Shown here in pieces: positions 1 to 19,591 of a stretch of DNA of 64,000 bases. The stretch lies in assembly GCA_035235625.1 (NCBI GenBank), contig CP141148.1, forward strand, positions 16,617,057 to 16,681,056, read 5' to 3'. Each line of letters opens with the position of its first letter. Positions within the stretch are counted from its first letter, which is position 1. Under the pieces are notes generated by a model. The model saw only the letters and a list, made by a program, of their open reading frames with translations. It had not been told where the DNA came from and did no database searches. Position numbers and translations under genes: made by a program. This stretch comes from Saururus chinensis. Lineage: Eukaryota > Streptophyta > Magnoliopsida > Piperales > Saururaceae.

Positions 1-9094
<9,094 letters not shown>

Positions 9095-9294
9095 TATCAC
9101 GACCCGAAATTTTAAAAAGCCTTTTTAAAATAGAATGAATGGTAGTGACCCAAATTTTTTTTAATACAAAATAAACCAATTGATTAAATATCCAGGTCAT
9201 GATAACTGGGGTTCGCAAATATGAATATCAAATCATATGATATTATTACACGTATCAAAATTTAATAAGAACAGCTCTTCCATCTAAGCACAAG

Positions 9295-9620
9295 TGATGT
9301 GCCCGATGCAGGCATGATCGGTACCTAGGAGAATTGTGCAGGGAAAGGGAAGAAGTATTAAAGAAAGGGGAGGAACTGGGAATCACAATTTGCATAACTC
9401 CAAACAAAGTCAAGGCCGCCCCATATAGGAGGCGACCCTCCTAGGGAACCGAACCAGCTGAACCATACTGGCCCGGTTCTTACAATATAATCCAATTAGT
9501 GGGTCGGCTATCCCAGGCCACTAATGAACCAACAAGTACGATAATAAAATACTACAACAACAATTAAATAGTTCAATGCAATAAAGTAATAAAAAGAGAG
9601 TCTGAGCATCGTGCACAACA
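9295..9620 (-). repeat. E1 3' LTR
   Basis: 326-bp copy of the E1 LTR. On the plus strand it begins tgatgtgcccgatg and ends gtgcacaaca, so its ends are TG...CA. It matches 14,192-14,527 throughout, with about 15 substitutions. The polypurine tract side lies immediately beyond 9,620. Confidence 0.95.
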
Positions 9621-9629
9621 CTCAACCAT

Positions 9630-10760
9630 GCTTCCACTAGTCGCCTTGTCCGCAAGGCAACCATGTTGGATAACGAGCCAAGAAATCATTCTCAGACATC
9701 CACGTCGCATACAGGACCCATCAAAGGTGGAGGTGGAGCAGCCACAGCCAACGTCCGGTCACCCACAAACCTGCGAAGACGGGACACATGGAACACAGGA
9801 TGGACCAAGGAGTCGGGCGGCAAGGAGAGGCGATAAGCAACCGGACCAACGCGCGCCTCCACCGGATAGGGACCATGGAACCGGGGAGCGAGCTTAGAAT
9901 GCTCGGGCTGAAACAAAGAAGTCTGGCGCTGTGGTAAAACAGAGACATAAACCAAATCACCCACTTGGAACTCCCGATCAGTACGACTGTGATCATACAG
10001 TTGTTTCATCCGGTTCTGAGCTTCAGCCAAATTCATCTTCAATTGACACAAGACCTCATCGCGAGTTTGGAGCATATAATCCACCTCAGCCACAGAAGAG
10101 CGATGAGGGACATACGACAAAATAGTAGGTGGGGGTCAGCCATACAGTACCTCAAAAGGAGTAAAGCCCGCACGCGTGTGATATGCAGTGTTATAGGACC
10201 ATTCCGCCCATGGAAGAAGCTGCAACCAACGGCGAGGCTGCACCATAGTAAAGCACCGTAGGTACTGTTCCAAACAACGATTAACCACTTCCGTCTGCCC
10301 ATCTGTCTGCGGGTGATAAGCAATGCTCATATGAAGTGACGTACCCTATAGAGCAAAGAACTCCTGCCAAAACTGAGAGAGGAAGATACGATCACGATCA
10401 GAAACAATGGTGCGTGGCATACCGTGCAGCTTCGCCACCTCCCGGACATACAGGTCAGCCATGGTCTTAGCAGTGAAAGGATGTCCCAACGCACAAAAAT
10501 GAGCATACTTAGATAGACGGTCGACCACCACCATTATCACCGACTTACCCTGCACCAACGGCAAAGCGTCAACAAAATCCATCGATATATCCTCCCAAAC
10601 TTTATCCGGAATAGGCAGGGGTTGGAGCAAACTGGCTGGAGAAGTGGTAGCTGCCTTGGCGCGCTGACAAATATCACAAGCGGTCACATACTCGTGCACA
10701 GCCCGACAAACCCCCAACCATAAGAAACTCTGGCTGACCCGTTATAGGTGCGGAAAGTTC
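9630..10760 (-). pseudogene. E1 integrase region with chromodomain remnant (fossil)
   Basis: The integrase zinc-finger end (YVTACDICQRAKA) lies near 10,650-10,690. The DDE core is marked by SMDFVDALPLVQGKS and [16 protein letters not shown]. The C-terminal [20 protein letters not shown] block near 9,830-9,890 follows. A short piece resembling the end of a chromodomain (NDFLARYPTW) is seen near the LTR. Placement of integrase after RNase H makes this Ty3/gypsy rather than Ty1/copia. The copy is broken. Confidence 0.85.
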
Positions 10761-10979
10761 CCTCATGTCTAGCCACTGGAGAATCATGGAAATGCGAGAT
10801 AATGCGTCGGCGAAGATCAGCGACATCGGGAACCCACAACCGATCCTTCCCGAACAAGAGATCATCCCGCCAAGTATAAAACGGACAGGCTGCAGGATCA
10901 GTCTGAATAGCAACGATCAAAGACTGCGTCGAGGCATCACTCTAGTAGGCCAGCTTCAACTCCTCAATAAATGGACATG

Positions 10980-12830
10980 AGAGTGTGGAGAATGTCAGGC
11001 ACGAACCCGGGGCAGGTATGCGAGAGAGAGCATCAACCACTGTGTTCTCTGACCCCTTCTTATAAACCACTTCATAATCATAACCCAGAAGTTTACTGAC
11101 CCACCACTGCTGAGATGGCGTGGACACCCGCTGTTCGAGGAAATACTTTAGTGGTTGATGGTCCGTACGAATCAGGAACTGACGACCCAATAGGTAAGGC
11201 CGCCATTTGGTGACCGCATGGATGATGGCAAGCATTTCCTTCTCATAGACAGACAGGGACAAGGACCGGCCCGCCAGAGCCTTGCTGAAATAGGCGATGG
11301 GCCGCTCATCCTGTAACAGAACCGCTCCCAATCCAGCGTCTGACGCATCCGTCTCTACCACAAACGAATGGCTGAAATCAGGCAGAATCAAGACTGGGGC
11401 AGAAGCCATGGCTTGCTTCAGCCCTTCAAAGGCCTCCTGTGCATCCGGAGTCCAAGCAAAAGTGCCCCATTTGAGCAGCGCTGTCAGAGGTCGAGCCAAT
11501 TCGCCATATTGACTAATGAATCGCCGGTAGTACCCGGTGAGGCCTAAAAAACCACGGAGTGCCCAGACACATTTGGGAATAGGCCAAGACATCATGGCGG
11601 CCACCTTGGCTGGGTCGGTGGCGACACCATTTCCCAATATAATGTGGCCTAAATTATCTACCTGCGGGTTGCCAAAAGAGCACTTCGAACGTTTAAGAAA
11701 TAAAGAATTGTCACGCAGAATAGAGAAGACTGACCTGAGGTGTGTCAAGTGCTCTGTCCAGGATCTGCTGTACACCAGAATATCATCGAAGAAAACCAAG
11801 ATATAACGGCGCAGGAAGGGACAAAAAAGGTCGTTCATGAGGCATTGAAATGTGGATGGGGCATTAGTCAATCCAAACGGCATAACCAGGAACTCGAAGT
11901 GGCCGTCGTGAGTCCAAAAGGCTGTCTTGTGTACATCGGCGGCATTCATGCGGATCTGATGATAGCCCGAATGCAGGTCTAGCTGACTAAACACAGTAGC
12001 GCCCGTCAACTCATCGAGCAACTCCTCAATCACCGGGATTGGGTACTTGTCTTTCACAGTGACGGCATTGAGGGCGCGGTTGTCAGCACAGAAACGCCAT
12101 GTACCGTCCTTCTTCCTCACAAGTAACAATGGCGACGAGTAGGAACTTGTGCTGGGCCTGATGATCCCCGCCTAAAGCATATCTGTCACCAGTCACTCGA
12201 TCTCTGCCTTCTGAATATGTGGGTATCGATATGGACGCATGTTGGTTGGGGCGGTGCCAGGGGTAATAGGAATCTGATGATCATGAGAGCAGGCAGGTGG
12301 GAGACCCTGTGGCTCAGTGAACAAGTCTTGGTGATCTGTCAACAACTCCTGGAGGTCGGTCGGCATGCTGTCCTGAGTCACCTCAAGGGCTGCATGCTGC
12401 TGCAACAGAAGCCCTTGGGGGGCGTACCAGAACAAAGTGCTCAAAGGCAGGGTGGAGAGAAGAGTGCCCAGCCTAGAGCCTTCCAACCGAACGAGCTGCC
12501 CCTGGAGCTCAAAGACCATCTACATCCCCGAAAGTTCCACACCACATCGCCGAGCTCCTGTAGCCACTGCACACCTAACACAACGTTCGCCCCTTTTGTA
12601 GGTAATAGGAAGAGATCAGTGACAAATGAATGGCCTTGTACAGATAAAGTGACCTGCGCACACACCCCATTGCTCCGGAGGTGCTTGCCATCTCCAATCA
12701 GTACGTCAAAGGGTTTGGAATCTGACACGAAATAGCCAAGTCTGTGGGTGACTCTATCATTAATGAAATTGTGAGTAGAACCACTGTCAATCAATATCCT
12801 GTTGGTGCTTGAGGAACCCCTGGATGTGCA
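10980..12830 (-). pseudogene. E1 protease, reverse transcriptase and RNase H region (fossil)
   Basis: Family motifs in order on the minus strand are: aspartic protease ILIDSGSTHNFIND (about 12,755-12,795), reverse transcriptase with [12 protein letters not shown] and the VFFDDILVYS catalytic box (about 11,780-11,800), and RNase H with the VETDASDAGLGAVL block (about 11,310-11,360) and a C-terminal VVDALSRI motif near 11,020-11,040. This arrangement is standard Ty3/gypsy pol. The copy is broken. Confidence 0.88.
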
Positions 12831-12899
12831 TCGTGCGAGGCGTGAAGGCCCCGGAAAATGCATGCACTGATATCTCCGGTAAGAGCTCTTCAATGGCGG

Positions 12900-14161
12900 A
12901 CGAAGCAGAGCCATCGGAACCCTCTTCCCCGTCGTCAATCTCTTCCACCAGAAGGCTGCCCTTAACAGAACAATGATGTCCGGGCACGAATTTCTCGTCA
13001 CATCGGAAGCATAACCCCTTCGAACAACGTTCCTCCATTTGAGCCAGTGTGAGGCATCTCACGATAGGACCTGCAGGAGTGGGCGGCCGGTTGTGCCGGG
13101 CGGTTGCTGAACTGATGGGTGGCGTGATCAAGGGATTGGCTAGAGAAGCAGGCCGAGGCACCGGACCAAGCCGCCCTCCTCTGCGCTGTCTGGCCAGTTT
13201 TTCCTCTTTGATGCGTGCATGGCGCACCACATCTCGCATGTTGGCACATGGGAAATGCCGCATCTTCCAAAATTTCAGGCTTGAGGCCGCACTTGAAGGG
13301 GCATCCATCGGCTAATCTGGCAATCGGTTAGCCACCTTCATGAATTCAGTGTAGTATGTATGGACGGTGGTAGTCTGGTGCAGGGATGATAGCATCTCAT
13401 TAAAATCCTGGAATTCATTAGGCCCAACTGCACACAGAGTTCATCGGAGAAGGTTTCCCAGGTCGGGTAGCGCACCTCCTTCTCGAAGCTTTGGAACTAG
13501 ACTGAAGCGTCACCATCCAGGTGAAAGGCTGCGATGTGCAAGCGTTCAGCCTCAGAGTGCGTCCCTTGATAGGCGAAGAATTTTTCCGCTTTGTATAGCC
13601 ATTCCACCGGATCGTCATCCCCATTGTAGAGGGGAAACTGTAGGCGGGGGGGTTCAGCGCTCCCTCGTTGTCCCCTACCATGCCGAGGAAACTCGTCCCA
13701 GTCATCTTCAGCGTCCTGGAACTGGTCAAGATGGGGCAGCCTCATAGGGGCATTTTCACGAACACCTGGCGTTTCTCGCATGTCCCAGGTCTGGCGTCTT
13801 CCTCCCAACACTGGCTGGCCAGCGCCATAGCGCGCTGGGTAGGGCAGCATCCTTATGTTGACGCCGGCCGGCACTGGGGGGTCGGGAAGGATGGGCTCTG
13901 GAGGTTGCGAGGGCCCTCCCTTCTCCGGAGAGGGGTAGTGACTGGTACAGACAGAAGAGGATTGACGCGCCCTTCTAGGGCATCCTGTAGTACTTTCATG
14001 TTGGCGAAGCTGGCAGTAAGGGTTTGCACCGCCAAGAGTATCTCTGACAGCTTGGCGTTGCTGACCATGGAATTGGCCTTCGGGCTGTCTGCTGATGATG
14101 GCGCTGGTGCCTCCTTCTCTGAAGGTGCTTCCTGCACAACAGCTTGTTTGCCACAAGCCAT
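12900..14161 (-). pseudogene. E1 gag region (fossil)
   Basis: The gag region starts at a Met codon at 14,161 (MACGKQ...), a little downstream of the primer site. Recognisable gag features include the PVEWLYKAEKFFAYQGTHSE segment typical of this chromovirus group, and a CCHC-type knuckle of the form CFRCDEKFVPGHHC near 12,975-13,015. It is closely related to the gag of E2 (49,574-55,129), so both belong to one clade though their LTRs differ. Gag would form the particle and the knuckle would bind RNA. This copy is broken. Confidence 0.85.
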
Positions 14162-14176
14162 GGCCGGGGATCGCAA

Positions 14177-14191
14177 GAGCTCCGATACCAA
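14177..14191 (-). other. E1 primer-binding site (initiator Met tRNA type)
   Basis: Directly inside the 5' LTR the minus strand reads TTGGTATCGGAGCTC. This closely resembles the TGGTATCAGAGC site used by many plant retrotransposons to prime from initiator Met tRNA. Its position fixes the transcription direction of E1. Confidence 0.85.
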
Positions 14192-14527
14192 TGATGTGCC
14201 CGATGCAGGCACGATCAGTACCTAGGAGAATTGCGCAGGAAAAGGGAAGAAGTATTGAAGAAAGGGGAGGAACTGGGAATCACAATTTGCATAACTCCAA
14301 ACAAAGTCAAGGCCGCCCCATATAGGAGACGACCCTCCTAGGGAATTGAACCAGCTAAACCAGACCGACCCGGTTCTTACAATATAATCCAATTAGTGGG
14401 TCGGCTATCCCAGGCCACTATTGAACCAACAAGTACGATAATAAAATACTACAATAACAATTGAATAGTTCAATGCAATAAAGTAATAAAAAGAGAGTCT
14501 GAGCATCGTGCACAATCGTGCACAACA
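14192..14527 (-). repeat. E1 5' LTR
   Basis: 336-bp partner of the LTR at 9,295-9,620. It has the same ends and carries a 10-bp tandem duplication of the atcgtgcaca stretch near its outer end, which explains most of the length difference. Confidence 0.95.
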
Positions 14528-17394
14528 ACAAGTTTGTCATCCATCTAAAAATAAATAACAAGTTGATTCTCATGCTAAAGATATAGCTACATACCGGAGT
14601 TGCAGAAACGAGGAACTTCATCTTGTGCTCGCCTCCTAGTCACACTTGTCGTCGCCTAGAAAATCTGCAACCAACCAAACCAAACAACAACAACAATGGA
14701 ACCTCTTCGCCTTCAGGAAAAGAACTTCCAAAGGACAAAATATTTTATTTATATTTTTCGGATCAGGCCAACATCACCCGATGTTAGTTGCCTACGTACT
14801 CATCAGATAACATCTCTAATGTTTCCAACAAGATCGGATCCAGACTTAGTTCTGCCTAAAACTACACTGTACTAAGAAGCATAGCATCACACATGTAATG
14901 CTCAAATATTTTAAAGCAACCTACATTTTATGCAAGTCCTTAATCATTCCACTTGTCTAATTAACAAGCAATATCAAATTATATTATTAATTATCTCACA
15001 GTCCTTGTTTAATAATTAATACTAACAAATTTGTATTCACTTAGAGATAACTCACCCCTCGAGAAATCTCGAGACATATCCATTCCAACATGCAAAACAT
15101 CAATATACAGTGACACATGTAAAGTAATATACACATTACTGAATATAAAATAACTCAGAAACATGGGCTAACCTTCAACCAATAAAGACCAACACAATGA
15201 AAAAAACTATGGACACCGTTCAGGAAGCAATGCACTAATTGTTGCCTAAAAATACCGACTCTCGCTCAAAGGAGTAATTGTATGTTAATAGAAATCCTAA
15301 CATCTCTAGGCCTAGAGATGTAGGTATCAGCTGTGCTCATGGACACACTGGCCGGAGGTAGATGAACCTTCCATGATGCTCAAAAACCTGGCTTGCACAT
15401 TTGTAGGGATCCATCGTCCCAAAGGAGCGGAGACTACAAAGGTTTGAAAGATTACCGTCATGGCTATTATCGTGAGCTTAAACTTTGACTCAGCATGTGA
15501 TACAATGCATCCACATAAGGCAAAGGGATTAAAGACTATACTCACAGCATATCATGCATGCAACAAATTTACACAATCAGCAAGTTAACATGCTGATTTT
15601 AGACTAAGACATGTAAGTCTATCAACAAGACTACGAATCAGAATTGATTCTCAGATAAACTGTTCAAATCCACACAACTATGAATTTGATTGAGGTTGAA
15701 AGAAATTAATCAAATCAGCAAACTAACACAACAAATCAGGCTAAAGTAACTAGCAACATTCAACATGATAACAAATCAAATCAAGGCTTTGACTAATAAT
15801 AATCAACATAAATAATCAGAACCACATAGGTCCAAGCAGATCATAATATCAATAACCAAATTCAATAATAATATTAGATTGTTCAAGCTTTTGTGCCTAA
15901 CCCTCCTTGGGTTAACTTATTAAATTTCTATGAAAACTGGTCATAATGCACCTAAGGGATTAAAGTAATTCAACAATGGATATGGTCCAATCTAATCTCG
16001 GGTAAGTTTTTAACCTCTCAAAAGGTTTCAGTATCACATTGGCACGTGAATGCAGGCCAGTCTACACATAAGGGTATTTCTATTTTTTTATTCAGGGCTT
16101 TCCTCAACCATGATGGGTCCAAAAATAAAGCCAGGGTTATACGTTGATGTTATAAAGCTGGGGCAATTTTCTTGGCATTTGACTGGGTCATAAACCCCTT
16201 AAACCGACCCCCATTCAATTAAGCATCCCACCTTAACCCTAGACGTAAAATAGTCATATATCTACTTACTTAGATTTTTACCTAGCTTATGGCTTGGTCA
16301 AAATTTAGGATACACATTAAACTATCATTGAGATTTTTCTCAATTTTTAAATCCACTCATAGGCAACTGAACCGGAGCCTCAGGTAAGTGGTTTCCACAC
16401 GACAATTTAACTATAAGGGGTAAAAAGGTCATTTTACAATCTCTGGGATTCTACCCAGGTCTGAAACTTCATTATAATCTCCCACACTTCTTTGGGCCCT
16501 TCAGTATTTTTTAGAATTTGTTTTACATTTTTTAACCCCCTAAACTAGACCCAGTTCACTCCCTTCTTTTTTTTTTTAAACCCGGACCGGTTTGGTTTGG
16601 ATCGACAACCTGCAACACAGGTCATCTTCCCCGCATCCGTCCAGAGCTAAATACGCCTCTGGCGGTGCCATGTCTGGCCGCCATGGTGGGGCGGTGGTTT
16701 GGGCTCGACTGGATCGCTGCCAAGCGGTGATCTTGTGGGGTTGGCCCTGCCGTCGCCCGGTGGCCGGCTGGGGCCAAAGATGCACCCTTTTTTTTAAGTT
16801 GGTGCTCTGTGCTGCGACCAGAGTAGCTGCGACAAGAGCCAGCACACCCTCCCGGATTAGGTCCAACCCCTAGTAGTTGATGGTCGGCTGGTGATGGCTG
16901 GCAGCTAGAAAACAAACAACAGTTCAATGAAATCACTATTCACATAATTTACAAAAATAATTTATATTTTAATAATGAAATATATGCTAATCTCGACTTG
17001 AAATCCAACCTTTGGTTGCTGAGTTGTCATCAATCTACCACCACCAAATCTTTGCCAAAGTTTCGCCGGAAAATTACATCGTTGCCTCTTCCTCCTTCCC
17101 TTCACCGTCCAAAAAAAACTCCCTCAAACAACCCTAATCAACCCCTTTTATAATAAGGAGATTAGGGTTCCTAATCCCCAAAGAGGTTCGGGCCAACTAA
17201 TCCCCTCTTATCAACTTAATTGGGTCTGTATAATTTCGAAATACTAATTGATTGGGCCCATATAGTGACTTAAACAGATAATTTATGCATCCAACTCGGG
17301 TAAATGGGCCCCACATGATATGTTCAACTTCGAATGATTGTATCTCCCTCATCTGAACTTTGATTCACATGCTCTTTTTGTCTACTTTCAATCG
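14528..17394 (-). other. X1 body between E1 and the plastid insert, non-coding
   Basis: This is the main body of X1. The stretch 14,530-14,850 matches X2 at 35,970-36,240, and 15,840-16,460 matches X2 at 36,780-37,385. At 17,060-17,394 (minus strand) it matches the inverted arm of X2 at 37,575-37,890, including a pyrimidine/purine block around gattagggttcctaatcc. In X2 the equivalent block contains a TATA-like cctataaatagg, which supports this being LTR promoter sequence transcribed on the minus strand in X1. Small open frames at 15,327-15,545 and elsewhere have no recognisable domain. No gene is supported. Confidence 0.7.
16560..16875. other. Local GC-rich block in X1
   Basis: About 300 bp that is strikingly GC-rich (gccgcc, ggtggccggc and similar strings) inside an otherwise AT-rich region. 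It has overlapping open frames of 93-104 residues on both strands, none with a domain I recognise; the compositional skew alone explains the open frames. The corresponding interval is missing from X2, so I cannot tell whether it is ancestral LTR sequence or a later insert. Confidence 0.6.
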
Positions 17395-17644
17395 GGTCTT
17401 CTTTTTCATCTCCGATCACTCGATAATTTCCACAAGCACAAATTCCACTTTTAATAGGTCCAGAGATTCTTTCACAAAACAATCCATCTTTTTCCGGTTT
17501 ATTCGTTTTGTAATGAAAAGTATAGGGTTTTGTCACCTCTCCAACTATCTCGCCATTAGGTAGAAGTTTGTTGGCCCACACACTTATTTGTTGAGGAGAA
17601 ACTGATCCAATTCGAAGTTGTTGATGTTTATACCGGTCGATCAT
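17395..17644 (-). pseudogene. rpoC1: rpoC1 5' fragment (plastid RNA polymerase beta' subunit), truncated
   Basis: In the plastid, rpoC1 encodes the beta' subunit of the plastid-encoded RNA polymerase. Here the first 84 or so codons are present from the ATG at 17,644 ([20 protein letters not shown]). Two of the zinc-binding cysteines are visible in [11 protein letters not shown], but the fragment ends before the rest of the zinc site, the catalytic region and the exon 1/intron boundary. The usual ERIFGPIKSG stretch reads [10 protein letters not shown], probably a post-transfer change or a species difference. After GDEKEDP the frame runs into X1 sequence. It lies 26 bp beyond the rpoB stop, matching the plastid operon. 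It is non-functional in the nucleus. Confidence 0.93.
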
Positions 17645-17670
17645 AGAACAAAAATGATGATTCATTCCGA

Positions 17671-18868
17671 TCAAGCTTCCTTCCTATGAATCTGGAAGTT
17701 CTTCTCAGATACAAGGAAATGATTCAGTTCCAAAGCCAAAGATCGTAGTTCTCGAACGAGTAGTCGAAAAGATTCTGGAGCATCCTCAGGATTTGCTATT
17801 GTTCCTCCAATGATCGTAGTACCAAGTACTTCCTGACGAGCTCTAATATGATCGGATTTATAAGTAAGCATCTCTTGTAAAATATGAGCAACACCAAATC
17901 CCTCTAGGGCCCAAACTTCCATTTCTCCTACTCGTTGTCCCCCTTGCTTCGCCCTTCCTCTAAGGGGTTGTTGTGTAACAAGTGCATAATGCCCGCTGGA
18001 GCGTCCATGGATTTTATCATCAACTTGATGAATTAACTTCAGGATATAGGACTTTCCTATTAGAACAGGTTGTTCAAAAGGATCCCCTGTTCTTCCATCA
18101 AATATTCTGCTTTTTCCCGGATACTCGGGTTCAAATACCCATGGATTTGCTGTTTGCTTACTAGCCTCATATAATTCAGAAAACACTAGTTTTCTCGAAG
18201 CTTCTTGCTCATATCTTTCATCAAAGGGTGCTACTCTATAATGTCTGCCTAACAAGTCCCCCGCTAACCCTAGCGAGCATTCAAATATTTGTCCCACATT
18301 CATTCGCGAAGGTACTCCCAATGGGTTGAAGACCATATCCACTGGTGTTCCATCTTGCAAATAAGGCATATCTTGTCTAGGCAAAATTTTCGAAATGATA
18401 CCCTTATTCCCATGTCTTCCAGCTACTTTATCACCTACTTTGATTTCACGTTTCTGTGAAATATATACACGAATGGTTTCTGGATTATAACTGGAACCCC
18501 CCTTTTTTTGTATCCATCTCACATCAATAACTCGCCCCCTTCCCCCTATAGGTAGTTTTAGACAAGTTTCCTTTGAAGTGGATACCTGAATGCCAAGTAT
18601 AGCTCGTAATAATCTATCTTCCGGGGCATACGACGATTCTTTTGCTGTCTGAGGCGTTAATTTACCTACTAAAATATCGCCTGTCTCGACCCAAGATCCC
18701 AGCATCACAATTCCGTTTCTGTCTAAATTGCGGAGTAAATGAGTTTCTAAATGCGGTATTTCCTTAGTGATTCTTTCAGGACCGTGGCTTGTCACATGAG
18801 TCTGAATTTCATATTTCCGTATGTGAAAAGAAGTATAAATATCTTCATATACCAGACATTCACTAGAA
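17671..18868 (-). pseudogene. rpoB: rpoB C-terminal fragment (plastid RNA polymerase beta subunit), truncated
   Basis: rpoB encodes the beta subunit of the plastid-encoded RNA polymerase, usually about 1,070 residues. Roughly the last 397 codons are present, from [19 protein letters not shown] to the natural stop after [12 protein letters not shown] at 17,671. Conserved polymerase blocks are intact: [19 protein letters not shown] with the active-site-proximal lysine motif, [17 protein letters not shown], and [17 protein letters not shown]. The frame is open throughout. The N-terminal two thirds and any nuclear promoter or transit peptide are absent, so this is a transferred fragment rather than a working nuclear gene. 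The near-perfect plastid character points to recent arrival. Confidence 0.95.
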
Positions 18869-18975
18869 AATTATTCACCAATTCCAATTATTGAATAAGT
18901 TATTTCAATGTGAAGGTTAAGGGCTCCAACACCCTAATTTTATTTTGGGAATTTAAAAAATTCCCAAACGTTACA

Positions 18976-19591
18976 CGTTATATACTTTTCATCAATTAAA
19001 TTCGAAGTAAGTTAAGAATATGCAAAAATTGTTATATCATTTAAAGTTTAAAGAGGCCTCTAATTAATTTTTATGTTCATAATATTCAATCAAATTGACA
19101 AAGTGATTCAACAATTCAACTGTACTTCCTTAGCTTATATAATTTCATTTACTTAACTAGATTTTTAATAAAGTACCAAAGCTCATGATAAATGTATATT
19201 TAAGTCTTTTAAATGAATTTGTACTCAGTTGTTAAGTTCAAAAGAATAAATCAAACATACTAAACGACGAACTAATTGAACCCCTTTTGATCAAGTTTTA
19301 TCATTTCGATTGATTAAAACTGATGTATATTAAAGATACCTCCCAACCATTTGTTAAATTCGTAATAATGAATCAAATTGACAAAGTGATTCTACAATTT
19401 GACCATTATTCCTTAGCTTATATGGTTTTATTAGCTTAAATAGATTTAGAACAAAGTACTAAAAAGCTCATGACGAATATATATTTAATTCTTTTAAATA
19501 ATAATGTACTCATTTACTATGTTTGAAAGAGTTAATCAAACATACTAAACAACAAACCAATCGGAAAACCTTTTTCTATGTGGTTAAGTTA
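18976..19591 (+). repeat. Satellite A between X1 and Z
   Basis: About two monomers of the same plus-oriented satellite, resuming in phase after X1 (the cgttata word is shared by both flanks of X1). One monomer near 19,330 lacks an internal stretch. No gene. Confidence 0.92.

Larger units (their letters stand above)
9295..14527 (-). mobile_element. Element E1: Reina-type chromovirus (Ty3/gypsy), broken
   Basis: A 5.23-kb element on the minus strand, nested inside X1, with LTRs at both ends and a 5-bp target duplication acaag (9,290-9,294 and 14,528-14,532). Parts in transcriptional order: 5' LTR 14,192-14,527, primer site at about 14,177-14,191, gag with zinc knuckle, protease, reverse transcriptase, RNase H, integrase with a chromodomain remnant, and 3' LTR 9,295-9,620. 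The small size, short LTRs, Met primer site and integrase type fit the Reina clade. The LTRs differ at about 15 of 326 positions (4-5%). With an assumed grass-type rate of 1.3e-8 per site per year this gives roughly 1.8 million years. The element is a fossil with around ten interruptions. Confidence 0.9.
17395..18868 (-). other. Nuclear plastid DNA insert (NUPT): rpoB 3' part plus rpoC1 start
   Basis: About 1,474 bp of plastid sequence in native rpoB-rpoC1 order, inserted in X1. The left edge is where rpoC1 similarity stops after GDEKEDP, and the right edge is near the SECLVYED segment of rpoB. X2 carries the same LTR segment without the insert: its bases at about 37,505-37,520 run across the site, with a gaatggaaagtag block matching X1 just outside the NUPT. 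The insert is therefore a secondary addition with little or no target loss. I see no clear target duplication, which fits end-joining repair rather than transposition. The high conservation and open rpoB frame suggest recent transfer. Confidence 0.95.
9095..18975 (-). mobile_element. Element X1: giant solo-LTR-like gypsy relic with nested inserts
   Basis: Read on the minus strand the element begins TGTAACGTTT at 18,975 and ends CGGGTCGTGATA at 9,095. It is flanked by a perfect 5-bp direct repeat, cgtta, at 9,090-9,094 and 18,976-18,980, and the satellite continues in phase across it. After subtracting nested E1 (5.2 kb) and the plastid insert (1.5 kb), about 3.17 kb of its own sequence remains, with no coding domain. 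TG...TA ends (close to canonical TG...CA), a 5-bp duplication and lack of genes fit a solo LTR of a large-LTR Ty3/gypsy element; the terminal sequences resemble those I associate with Tekay-type chromoviruses, but that clade call is inference. A second copy, X2, lies at 35,790-38,035. X1 and X2 differ visibly, on the order of 15-20%, so the relic is old. Confidence 0.7.

Noticed and set aside
16576-16936. Overlapping open frames of 93-104 residues on both strands as small genes
   Set aside because: They lie in a GC-rich, low-stop block, are open on both strands and contain no recognisable domain.
17671-18795. A 374-codon open frame with perfect rpoB similarity as a working gene
   Set aside because: Only the C-terminal part is present, it sits in an LTR relic with no promoter or transit peptide, and it is followed by truncated rpoC1. 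It is a transferred plastid fragment.
9095-18975. X1 as a Helitron or DNA transposon that captured rpoB
   Set aside because: The ends are TG...TA with a 5-bp duplication and no terminal inverted repeats or Helitron ends, and X2 shows the LTR without rpoB.
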